A DNA stretch of 6,710 nucleotides from Planctomycetota bacterium (GTDB taxonomy: Bacteria; Planctomycetota; Brocadiia; SM23-32). Of the stretch, positions 1 to 5,365 are shown in pieces (within the stretch, counting starts at the first letter, position 1; the number at the start of each line of letters is the position of its first letter). A model generated the notes under the pieces. That model made no database searches. It was not told the origin of the DNA and saw nothing but the letters and a program-made list of their open reading frames with translations. A program made the position numbers and the translations under genes. Location: assembly GCA_018400625.1 (NCBI GenBank), contig JAGYMJ010000242.1, positions 1-6,710 of the forward strand, in the 5' to 3' direction.

Positions 1-1
1 T

Positions 2-241
2 ACATTGCCCGATGAGGCCTGGTGGGACGATTTCTACACGCCGATGGAGCGCCGCGTCGAAGAGCTTCGCAATTTTTACGCAGGCGACGCCGAAGCCATG
101 GCCGTGCTCGACCAGCTCGCCCGGGAGTCCGAGCTGCACCGCCGGTATGCGGACTGCTACGCTTATGAGTTCTTCGTCGCGCGCCCGCCAACCAGAGAGG
201 AACATGATGTTGGGGTCGGACCACGATATAGCTATGAATGA
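2..241 (+). CDS. C-terminal part of a probable class I SAM-dependent methyltransferase (5' end outside window)
   Basis: The reading frame is open from the first complete codon (base 2) to a TGA at 239-241, so this is the 3' end of a gene that begins left of the window. The visible 79 residues start TLPDEAWWDDFYTPMERRV, run through a charged helical stretch (EELRNFYAGDAEAMAVLDQLARE) and end with a YADCYAYEFFVARPP segment plus a short polar tail. From memory, this order (acidic LPDE-WW, then PxExRxxELR, then HRRYxDxYxYxFFxxR) is the tail of bacterial class I methyltransferases, where the aromatic final strand closes the Rossmann-like sheet. The SAM-binding motifs would lie upstream and cannot be seen, so substrate and even catalytic competence are unknown. 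The last about 16 residues after FVARPP may be a lineage-specific extension. A TTG at base 5 is an internal leucine codon, not a start. Composition is GC-richer than the spacer that follows, as expected for real coding sequence. Confidence 0.7.
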   Translation, partial: TLPDEAWWDDFYTPMERRVEELRNFYAGDAEAMAVLDQLARESELHRRYADCYAYEFFVARPPTREEHDVGVGPRYSYE

Positions 242-320
242 CAAATCGATACGCATATTTTAGCCCCGGAAAAGGCCTTGCAGGCGATTTTCGGGGAACC
301 ATTAAGCTTACGGAGGAAAT

Positions 321-354
321 TTTGGAGTGCGGCGCGATGAGCGCCGCTTTCAAA
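321..354 (+). repeat. REP-like palindrome, left member of an inverted pair
   Basis: A perfect 7-bp stem GCGGCGC (329-335) pairs with GCGCCGC (341-347) around a 5-base loop GATGA. TTTG (321-324) can also pair with CAAA (351-354) outside an internal loop. The flanks give the unit TTTGGAGTGCGG...CCGCTTT. Units of this form recur between genes in many bacterial genomes as repetitive extragenic palindromes, usually spread by RAYT (tyrosine REP) transposases; that comparison is from memory. The unit lies 80 bases after the methyltransferase stop. Its GC stem followed by TTT could also help end transcription. Open frames through it are not genes. Confidence 0.6.
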
Positions 355-514
355 CCAAAACCCAATCAACCTCAGCCTCAACTGCCAACTATAAAAACCC
401 CAGAACACGTCAAAGCCGTCACTGTCGCAGTACTGCCCAAAAGTCAGCAAGTTACGTTTACCGGACAATTCAGCGTTTATTGTACAACCCCTCGGACTTT
501 TCGGCAATCGTTAT

Positions 515-547
515 TCCAAAGCGGTGCTCAGCACACCGCACTCCACA
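515..547 (-). repeat. REP-like palindrome, right member in opposite orientation
   Basis: GCGGTGC (521-527) pairs with GCACACCGC (531-539) with a 2-base bulge around a 3-base loop. Read on the minus strand the unit is TGGAGTGCGG...CCGCTTTGG, so it is an imperfect inverted copy of the unit at 321-354: GGAGTGCGG on one side and CCGCTTT on the other are shared. Two inverted copies about 160 bases apart resemble a paired REP element (BIME-like) or a short non-autonomous element with palindromic ends. The bases between them look unrelated to any gene. Confidence 0.55.
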
Positions 548-615
548 ATCGACACCTTAAACATTCACCGTTTGCCACCCATTCCCCAACGAGGATATTT
601 AATTAAAGCCCGGGG

Positions 616-671
616 CTCAAGATGGCGTTCATTCGACGGCGCTACTTTGGGAACTCATTCAACGCCATGAG
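616..671. repeat. Bulged inverted repeat, possible weak stem-loop
   Basis: CTCA (616-619) and TGGCGTT (623-629) pair with AACGCCA (661-667) and TGAG (668-671), leaving AGA as a 3-base bulge and a 31-base loop. That is 11 pairs in all. The loop contains a near-repeat of its own flank (TCATTCGACGGC against TCATTCAACGCC). With such a long loop this may be chance. It lacks the AAC...GTT outer boxes expected of an integron attC site. Confidence 0.25.
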
Positions 672-1082
672 GCTGTAAGTGGGGAGTTTAATTGGGGTCG
701 GGCCGGAGTAACTTATAGAATTGGATGTTCTTACGGAATAACGATGGCCTATATAACGCTTAGAGACATGTTTTCGGGGGTGAAATGAGGGTTATAAGAA
801 CGGGCGGTTAAACTTGGCGTTGATAAGTAGCAGCATAGGCTTTTAAAGGACGATGTGATGAGACGCTGGATTTTTGCTTAGCGGTCACTTTTTAGTAACC
901 AGTAAGCTTATTAAATTGAAAAGTGTTGGTGTGATGAGCGCGGCAAATGAAAAGAGATGAAATGTGCATGAATTGAAGAGAAGAAGAGAAATTTTGCTGA
1001 ATTTCACCTATCCGTTTGCATCATGACCGAAAACTGGGTAAAATTTTGAAAGTTTGGAATTAGTTGCATGAAAGTAAGGGAA

Positions 1083-1139
1083 ATGAGCCGCCTTCCTGCA
1101 TCCTGCCTGGCGGCAGACAGGCAGGCAGGCCTTGCTCAT
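1083..1139. repeat. Nested inverted repeat downstream of nadB
   Basis: The core is a perfect 8-bp stem, CCTGCCTG (1102-1109) with CAGGCAGG (1118-1125), around an 8-base loop. A further CCTG (1095-1098) can pair with CAGG (1126-1129), and an outer ATGAGC (1083-1088) pairs perfectly with GCTCAT (1134-1139). In total about 18 pairs are possible over 57 bases. CAGG is present three times in tandem at 1118-1129. The structure sits 75 bases past the nadB stop on that gene's transcript. No clear U-run follows on the minus strand, so a classical Rho-independent terminator is not supported. A repetitive intergenic palindrome or a 3'-end stabilising hairpin are the likelier readings. Confidence 0.5.
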
Positions 1140-1213
1140 GCAATGGATCCGCCCCACCCCGGCCTCGCCCGCCGCGTTTCTGCCCAGGGGGGAAAAAGGC
1201 TTTATCGTAACAT

Positions 1214-2836
1214 CTATAACCATTCTTCACCCAATTGCGATACGACGACATGGCGTTTCCATTCTTCTTTACGATCCGGAAAATCGGTTCTGTAATGCAC
1301 ACCTCGTGATTCTTCCCGTTGACGGGCCAGCATAGCTATCAAGCGGCCCACGGTGAGCATGTTTTGCAGCTGCCATCCGCCGGGGTTGTTGAATTCTTTG
1401 TCCATGACATACCTGCACCAGAAAGTGATCATTTTCAGTGATTCATCCAGCACCTTCCCATCCCGTTCGATACCGACGTTACGCCACATAAGGCTTCGGA
1501 GTGAATCTTCGACATCCCTGAGGTCCAAGCTGCCGTATGCCGGTTCCTGGGGCAGTCCTTGGATAGAATGCAGGGGCGGAGCTTTTTCCATGGTACTGCA
1601 TTTTCTTGCGGCCTCGGCGCCGGCCCGCCGGCCAAAGACCACTCCCTCAAGCAGGGAGTTGCTGCCCAACCTGTTGGCCCCGTGCACACCTGTGCAGGCA
1701 GCTTCTCCACAGGCCAAAAGATTATTTATTGAAGACCGTCCATTACGGTCCGTCTTTACGCCCCCAATATAGTAATGAGCGGCTGGATGTACCGGGATCG
1801 GTTCTTTCGAGAGGTCGATTTCAAACTCATCACACAGGCGGGTGATGGTCGGGAAACGCTGCTCCAAATACGAACGGGGGCGGTCGGAGACATCCAGCAG
1901 GACATGTGTATCTCCGCTTTCTTTCATCTCTTTCATTATGCCCTGGCTGACCTGATCCCGGGGCGCCAGTTCGGCGTCAGGGTGGTATTTATCCATAAAC
2001 CGTTCCCCTTTGCGGTTAATCAGTACCGCTCCCTCGCCCCGCAATGACTCGCTGATCAGGGCCCGGGCCGCTCCGGCTATGTAGAGGGAGGTGGGGTGGA
2101 ATTGGAGGAATTCAAGGTCCACCAGCGCCGCGCCGGCCCGAAAAGCCATGGCTATACCGTCGCCGGTGGCCACCGAAGGATTTGTTGTCTCGCGGAAAAG
2201 TTGTCCGCATCCGCCGCTTGCAAGGATTGTCTGTTTGGCCCTGACCATCATGAGCCCGTTTTGTTCAGACCATATCAGCACGCCGTGGCATGTCCCGTTG
2301 AGGGCAAGGATATCGATGACAAATGAATTCTGATGAACGGCGATATTTTCATTTTCTTGCGCCCTTTCCACCAGCGCATTCTGGATTGCCCTGCCCGTGG
2401 CATCGCCGTCGGCATGAAGTATCCGGGCCCGGCTATGGCCGCCTTCGCGTGTGAAGGAAGTTTCCTTATCTTTTTTATCAAAATTGACGCCCAGGTGCAT
2501 CAACTGTTCAACGCGCTTTCCTGCTTCTTCAGTCAAGATGCGAACGGCCTCCTCATCGCCTATACCGCAGCCTGCGGACAAAGTGTCATCCCGGTGACTT
2601 TGGGGTGAATCTCCGGGACTTATCGGCGCGGCGATCCCCCCCTGGGCATAATGGGTACAGCTATCGTTTTCTGTTTTTTTGGTCAAAACCAGGACGGAAG
2701 CGTTTTTAGATGCTTCTAAAGCGGCGCTCAAACCTGCCACTCCGCTTCCTATGACGGCTATATCCGTGAATATCTGCGGGAGATTATGGCTGCTGAAATG
2801 GACAAGATATCGGCGAAGTTTAAGCGGCTTTTTCAT
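1214..2836 (-). CDS. nadB: L-aspartate oxidase NadB
   Basis: Cytoplasmic FAD enzyme that oxidises L-aspartate to iminoaspartate, the first step of de novo NAD synthesis; NadA then uses iminoaspartate to make quinolinate. The 540 residues match the usual family length. The FAD dinucleotide fold is seen at GSGVAG (30-35). Then follow YAQGGIAA (63-70), HRDDTLSAG (81-89), REGGHSRARILHADGDATG (130-148), ASGGCGQLF (206-214), ATGDGIAMA (223-231), E242 with FHPTSL (246-251), SESLRGEGA (262-270, R266), LAPRD (290-294), HPAAHYYIGGV (350-360, H354) and GVHGANRLGSNS (383-394, R389). These cover the flavin pocket and the substrate-binding His and Arg residues of the succinate dehydrogenase/fumarate reductase flavoprotein family. 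The REGGHS segment and the length favour NadB over SdhA or FrdA. The start ATG overlaps the argF stop as ATGA (2833-2836), which suggests translational coupling; no strong Shine-Dalgarno is visible. Neither nadA nor nadC is in the window. Confidence 0.96.
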   Translation of the reverse strand: MKKPLKLRRYLVHFSSHNLPQIFTDIAVIGSGVAGLSAALEASKNASVLVLTKKTENDSCTHYAQGGIAAPISPGDSPQSHRDDTLSAGCGIGDEEAVRILTEEAGKRVEQLMHLGVNFDKKDKETSFTREGGHSRARILHADGDATGRAIQNALVERAQENENIAVHQNSFVIDILALNGTCHGVLIWSEQNGLMMVRAKQTILASGGCGQLFRETTNPSVATGDGIAMAFRAGAALVDLEFLQFHPTSLYIAGAARALISESLRGEGAVLINRKGERFMDKYHPDAELAPRDQVSQGIMKEMKESGDTHVLLDVSDRPRSYLEQRFPTITRLCDEFEIDLSKEPIPVHPAAHYYIGGVKTDRNGRSSINNLLACGEAACTGVHGANRLGSNSLLEGVVFGRRAGAEAARKCSTMEKAPPLHSIQGLPQEPAYGSLDLRDVEDSLRSLMWRNVGIERDGKVLDESLKMITFWCRYVMDKEFNNPGGWQLQNMLTVGRLIAMLARQREESRGVHYRTDFPDRKEEWKRHVVVSQLGEEWL

Positions 2837-3786
2837 TGTATTTTTTGGTGCTGTTTAAGAAGTTCGCGCATTAATATCCGTTGAGCATGAAGTCGATTCT
2901 CTGCTTGATCGAAAACCACCGAATTTCTGCTTTCGATGGCCTCATCGGTTATCTCTTCACCACGCGATGCCGGCAGACAGTGCATGACGATATGGTTTTC
3001 GCCGGCGACGGATTGCAATCTTGAATCGATCCTGTAGGGCGCAAAAACGTTTTTTCTGTCAGCTTCCTCGGCCTCCTGGCCCATGCTGACCCAGGTGTCC
3101 GTGTATAATACGTCAGCGCCTTTTGAGGCTTCCACCGGGGAGTTGAAACATTCAATACCTGAACCGGAGCCTTCAGCCGTATCCTGAAGCTTGCCCAGAA
3201 AATCTTTTGTAAAACTGTAGTTGGACGGCGATGCGATACGGAAAGGATAACCGAGCTTCGCACAGATTACGGCCAGGGACCTTGCGACATTGTTCGCATC
3301 TCCTATATAGACCACGGTCGCTCGGGTGGTTAAAAATTTTTCCTGTATCGTCATCATGTCGGCGAGCGCCTGGCAAGGGTGATACTTATCGCTCAGGGCG
3401 TTGATGACGGGTATCGAGGAATGCTCTGCAAGTATTTCAACGGTGCTGTGGTCAAATACCCGGGCCGCTACAATATCGACATAGCGGGAAAAAACCCTTG
3501 CACCGTCCTTGACAGGTTCCCGTTCCCCGAGATTGATGTCTTTTTGCGACAGATAAATGCAGGCGCCTCCGAGCTGGGTGATGCCCACCTCGAAAGATAC
3601 ACGTGTTCTCATTGAACTTTTTTCAAAGATGAGAGCCAGAGTTCTGCGGTCCAAGTCACGTTTGAGCTTGCCGCATTTTGCTTCTTTTTTCATCACATGA
3701 GCCAGGTTTAACAGATCAGCAATCTGTTCGCTGCTCCAGTCCAAAAGTGAAACGAGGTGTTTTGGAAATTGTTTTTGTGTGTTCAT
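2833..3786 (-). CDS. argF: Ornithine carbamoyltransferase ArgF
   Basis: Transfers the carbamoyl group of carbamoyl phosphate to ornithine, giving citrulline and phosphate, in cytoplasmic arginine synthesis. From the chosen start the protein has 317 residues, normal for the family. Carbamoyl phosphate site: SMRTR (58-62) and HPCQ (136-139). Second domain: GDANNVARS (162-170), ornithine loop DTWVSMG (230-236), catalytic HCLP (269-272) and FDQAENR (292-298). The SMG and HCLP motifs separate it from aspartate carbamoyltransferase. The frame is open further upstream with GTG at 3837 and ATG at 3822 (334 or 329 residues). I chose ATG 3786 because family members begin just before the KHLVSLLDWS segment and the extra residues (MPICFMEQENHILIRKI) look unlike the family. 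None of the three starts has a good ribosome binding site, so the start is uncertain. The gene follows argD by 78 bases and overlaps nadB by 4. Its position after argD fits the anabolic enzyme rather than the catabolic deiminase-pathway form. Confidence 0.95.
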   Translation of the reverse strand: MNTQKQFPKHLVSLLDWSSEQIADLLNLAHVMKKEAKCGKLKRDLDRRTLALIFEKSSMRTRVSFEVGITQLGGACIYLSQKDINLGEREPVKDGARVFSRYVDIVAARVFDHSTVEILAEHSSIPVINALSDKYHPCQALADMMTIQEKFLTTRATVVYIGDANNVARSLAVICAKLGYPFRIASPSNYSFTKDFLGKLQDTAEGSGSGIECFNSPVEASKGADVLYTDTWVSMGQEAEEADRKNVFAPYRIDSRLQSVAGENHIVMHCLPASRGEEITDEAIESRNSVVFDQAENRLHAQRILMRELLKQHQKIQ

Positions 3787-3864
3787 GATTTTTCTGATGA
3801 GTATGTGGTTTTCCTGTTCCATAAAGCAGATAGGCACTTAAACAAGTTGATTGGGGACCTCTTT

Positions 3865-5070
3865 TTAGAGGGTTCCATTCTGCGCTTTTGCTATGCCGGC
3901 TGCGAGGATATCAAGCCCTTTGTGCAGCATATCTAAAGGTATATTCATGGCGGGCAATAACCTGACGACCGTTTCATGAGTACAGTTCACTCGGACCAAA
4001 TTATGCAGGCAGTATTCAAAAACTTCTTTTCCCTGATCGCGCAGTTCGATGCCGATCATTAAACCTTTCCCTCTTACTTCGCGTATTATTTCATATTTGT
4101 CTTTCATCATTTGTAAACGTTCAAAGGCGAGGGTAGATATTTCGCGCCCCGATGCTATAAGGTTTTCATCTTCTATAGTTTCAAAAACCGCCGTAGCAGC
4201 GGCGCATGCCAGCGGATTCCCGCCGAAAGTGGCGGCATGGGTGCCGGGCCTTAAAGACTCCGCGACTTCGGCTCCCGCGGTGACGGCGCCGATAGGAAAA
4301 CCGCCGCCAAGTGCTTTCGCCAGGGCCATTATATCGGGTTCAATGTTATAATTCTGATAACCGAACCATTCGCCTGTGCGTCCCATCCCCGTCTGTACCT
4401 CATCAAATAAAAGCAAAGCCCCTTTTTCGTTACAAATTTCTCTTGCTGTTTTTAAATAATCGATATCCACCAGATTAACGCCCCCCTCACCCTGAATAAG
4501 TTCAAGGAGCACGGCACAGGTTTTCTCATCAACAGCTTGCTCCAGAGCAACGTCATCGTTGAAAGGTACATGTTTGATGCCCGGCAGAAGCGGCACATAA
4601 CCCGTATGATATTTTTCCTGGCCGGTGGCGGAGATCGCTCCAAATGTGCGTCCGTGAAACGACCCTTCCATAGTAACAATATCGCTTTTTCCTCTTTCCT
4701 CGCCCCACAATCGGGCCAATTTGAGCGAGGTTTCAATGGCTTCGGCGCCGGAGTTGCAGAAAAAGCATTTGCCCCCAAAAGCCTTCTTGCTGAGATGTTC
4801 CGCCAGCACGCCTTGCGGTATGTTGTAAAATGTATTGTCTATGTGGATGAGTCGGGCGGATTGTTCCCGGATGGCCGAGACCACCGCCGGGTGACAATGG
4901 CCGATTGTGGTTGTACCCCATCCCGGCATCAGATCAATGTATTGTCTCCCCTCGCTGTCCCAGATCTGTGATCCGTCTCCCCGTACGAAAGCTACGGGTT
5001 CTCGGGCATAGTTTCCGATAACATAATTGCTGAATTGTTGTTGTATCTGATCAAAATCATATTCTTCCAT
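3865..5070 (-). CDS. argD: Acetylornithine aminotransferase ArgD
   Basis: Pyridoxal-phosphate enzyme that transfers an amino group from glutamate to N-acetylglutamate semialdehyde, giving N-acetylornithine; some members also serve lysine synthesis as succinyldiaminopimelate aminotransferase. The 401 residues match the usual length of about 400. It is a class III (fold type I) aminotransferase: GHCHP (57-61), phosphate-binding SGAEA (107-111), SFHGRT (137-142), LIQGEGG (191-197), the cofactor-contacting DEVQTGMGRTG (223-233) and the Schiff-base lysine K252 in ALAKALGGGFPIGA. TFGGNPLA follows, and a small C-terminal domain with RGKGLMIGIEL and VRLLPAMNI. The start is supported by AAGGA and GGGAG just upstream. 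GABA or ornithine aminotransferases share these motifs, but the length and the argF gene immediately downstream favour ArgD. Neither argB nor argJ is in the window, so the arginine genes of this genome are at least partly dispersed. Confidence 0.94.
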   Translation of the reverse strand: MEEYDFDQIQQQFSNYVIGNYAREPVAFVRGDGSQIWDSEGRQYIDLMPGWGTTTIGHCHPAVVSAIREQSARLIHIDNTFYNIPQGVLAEHLSKKAFGGKCFFCNSGAEAIETSLKLARLWGEERGKSDIVTMEGSFHGRTFGAISATGQEKYHTGYVPLLPGIKHVPFNDDVALEQAVDEKTCAVLLELIQGEGGVNLVDIDYLKTAREICNEKGALLLFDEVQTGMGRTGEWFGYQNYNIEPDIMALAKALGGGFPIGAVTAGAEVAESLRPGTHAATFGGNPLACAAATAVFETIEDENLIASGREISTLAFERLQMMKDKYEIIREVRGKGLMIGIELRDQGKEVFEYCLHNLVRVNCTHETVVRLLPAMNIPLDMLHKGLDILAAGIAKAQNGTL

Positions 5071-5086
5071 TTTTCCTTTTTCTCCC
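5071..5086 (-). promoter_or_regulatory. Ribosome binding site of argD
   Basis: On the minus strand the bases before the ATG read GGGAGAAAAAGGAAAA. AAGGA (5078-5074) lies 3 bases from the start codon and GGGAG (5086-5082) lies 11 bases away, so either could pair with 16S rRNA. The purine-rich leader supports the ATG at 5070 as the start. It is the only gene in the window with a visible leader of this kind. Confidence 0.5.
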
Positions 5087-5090
5087 AGAA

Positions 5091-5119
5091 CTTATATGTT
5101 GTAAGTATTCAGTAAAAAA
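5091..5119 (-). promoter_or_regulatory. Weak candidate promoter for argD-argF-nadB
   Basis: TATAAG (5096-5091, minus strand) resembles a -10 box and would start transcription shortly before the ribosome binding site. The hexamer 17 bases upstream (5119-5114) is TTTTTT, a poor -35 match. The AT-rich setting is suggestive only. A TGAAT in the spacer recalls half of an ArgR box, but the other half is missing. Confidence 0.2.
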
Positions 5120-5168
5120 TGTCTTTTACCTCCGAACTCTTTCCGGCGCTTCGATATATCACAACGAC

Positions 5169-5200
5169 AGTGACCACCGGATTTGTTCCGGTGGGACACT
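5169..5200. repeat. Hairpin with 8-bp core stem in the der-argD spacer
   Basis: CCACCGGA (5174-5181) pairs perfectly with TCCGGTGG (5187-5194) around a 5-base loop. AGTG (5169-5172) pairs with CACT (5197-5200) across a small internal loop, giving 12 pairs. There is no T-run on either side, so it is not a standard terminator. It lies about 100 bases upstream of argD and could belong to its leader if transcription starts further upstream than the candidate promoter. Confidence 0.45.
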
Positions 5201-5206
5201 ATTTGA

Positions 5207-5218
5207 GCCCTACAGGGC
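5207..5218. repeat. Short GCCC/GGGC hairpin
   Basis: GCCC (5207-5210) pairs with GGGC (5215-5218) around TACA. It is short and could be chance, but it lies between two stronger hairpins and so adds to the density of structure in this spacer. Confidence 0.25.
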
Positions 5219-5234
5219 CGGCTATCCCCCTTAA

Positions 5235-5319
5235 TCCCTCCCCCACCGCCCTCGCGCTGGATTTTTCCTCAACACCTTGATATGAATGTTCTGCCGGCGC
5301 GAGGGCGGCGGGGCAGGGA
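5235..5319. repeat. Long GC-rich inverted repeat downstream of der
   Basis: A perfect 12-bp stem, CCGCCCTCGCGC (5246-5257) with GCGCGAGGGCGG (5297-5308), encloses a 39-base loop. CCCC (5241-5244) pairs with GGGG (5310-5313) after one mismatch, and TCCC (5235-5238) with GGGA (5316-5319) after a small internal loop: about 20 pairs in all. It begins 46 bases after the der stop on the minus strand. No U-run follows the stem on that strand, so an intrinsic terminator is not supported. It may protect the der mRNA 3' end, or be a repetitive or mobile palindrome. Confidence 0.5.
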
Positions 5320-5365
5320 CAGGTCAATCCCCGCACGCAGCTTACAAATAAACACAATTATTCTT

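Larger units (their letters stand above)
242..1213. other. Gene-free convergent spacer between the methyltransferase and nadB
   Basis: About 970 bases separate the two gene ends, which face each other tail to tail. I see no believable coding region: open frames are short, lack ribosome binding sites, or run through palindromes. Bases 242-320 and 355-514 show nothing recognisable. Bases 548-1080 are dense in stop codons in all frames, with a bulged stem near 616-671 and a 9-base direct repeat (TGTGATGAG at 854-862 and 930-938). Bases 1083-1139 form a nested inverted repeat, and 1151-1195 is a C-rich then G-rich stretch just beyond the nadB stop. Nothing resembles a tRNA, a CRISPR array or a transposase remnant. 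The bases most likely to have a function are the palindromes listed separately. Confidence 0.6.

Noticed and set aside
238..606. Open frame of 122 codons overlapping the methyltransferase stop as ATGA
   Set aside because: It runs through both REP-like palindromes, has no ribosome binding site, and its Pro/Thr/His/Gln-rich product is typical of translated intergenic repeat. I do not call it a gene.
657..813. Possible integron attC site (ATTCAAC ... GTTAAAC)
   Set aside because: Each box fits the loose consensus, but the two are not complementary to each other and no inner boxes or cassette gene are seen. Chance is the better explanation.
886..925. CACTTTT / AAAAGTG inverted repeat
   Set aside because: Seven AT-rich pairs around a 26-base loop is weak and readily arises by chance.
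854..938. Direct repeat TGTGATGAG at 854-862 and 930-938
   Set aside because: There are only two copies of 9 bases, with no flanking similarity beyond a following CGC, so it does not support a CRISPR array or a transposon target duplication.
1008..1302. Two minus-strand frames of 71 and 80 codons around the nadB end
   Set aside because: They translate the CAGG palindrome and the adjacent GC-rich stretch (CLPVCRQAGCRK-like products), which is typical of repetitive intergenic DNA rather than protein.
1353..1772. 139-codon frame antisense to nadB
   Set aside because: It lies wholly inside nadB, whose motifs are all intact. It is a reading-frame shadow without independent support.
4537..4971. 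144-codon frame antisense to argD
   Set aside because: It is a shadow of a well-conserved coding region, with no family resemblance or start signal of its own.
5097..5114. Possible ArgR operator in front of argD (CTGAATACTTA)
   Set aside because: Only one TGAAT half-site is present; the opposite half is not ATTCA-like, and a lone half-site is expected often in AT-rich DNA.
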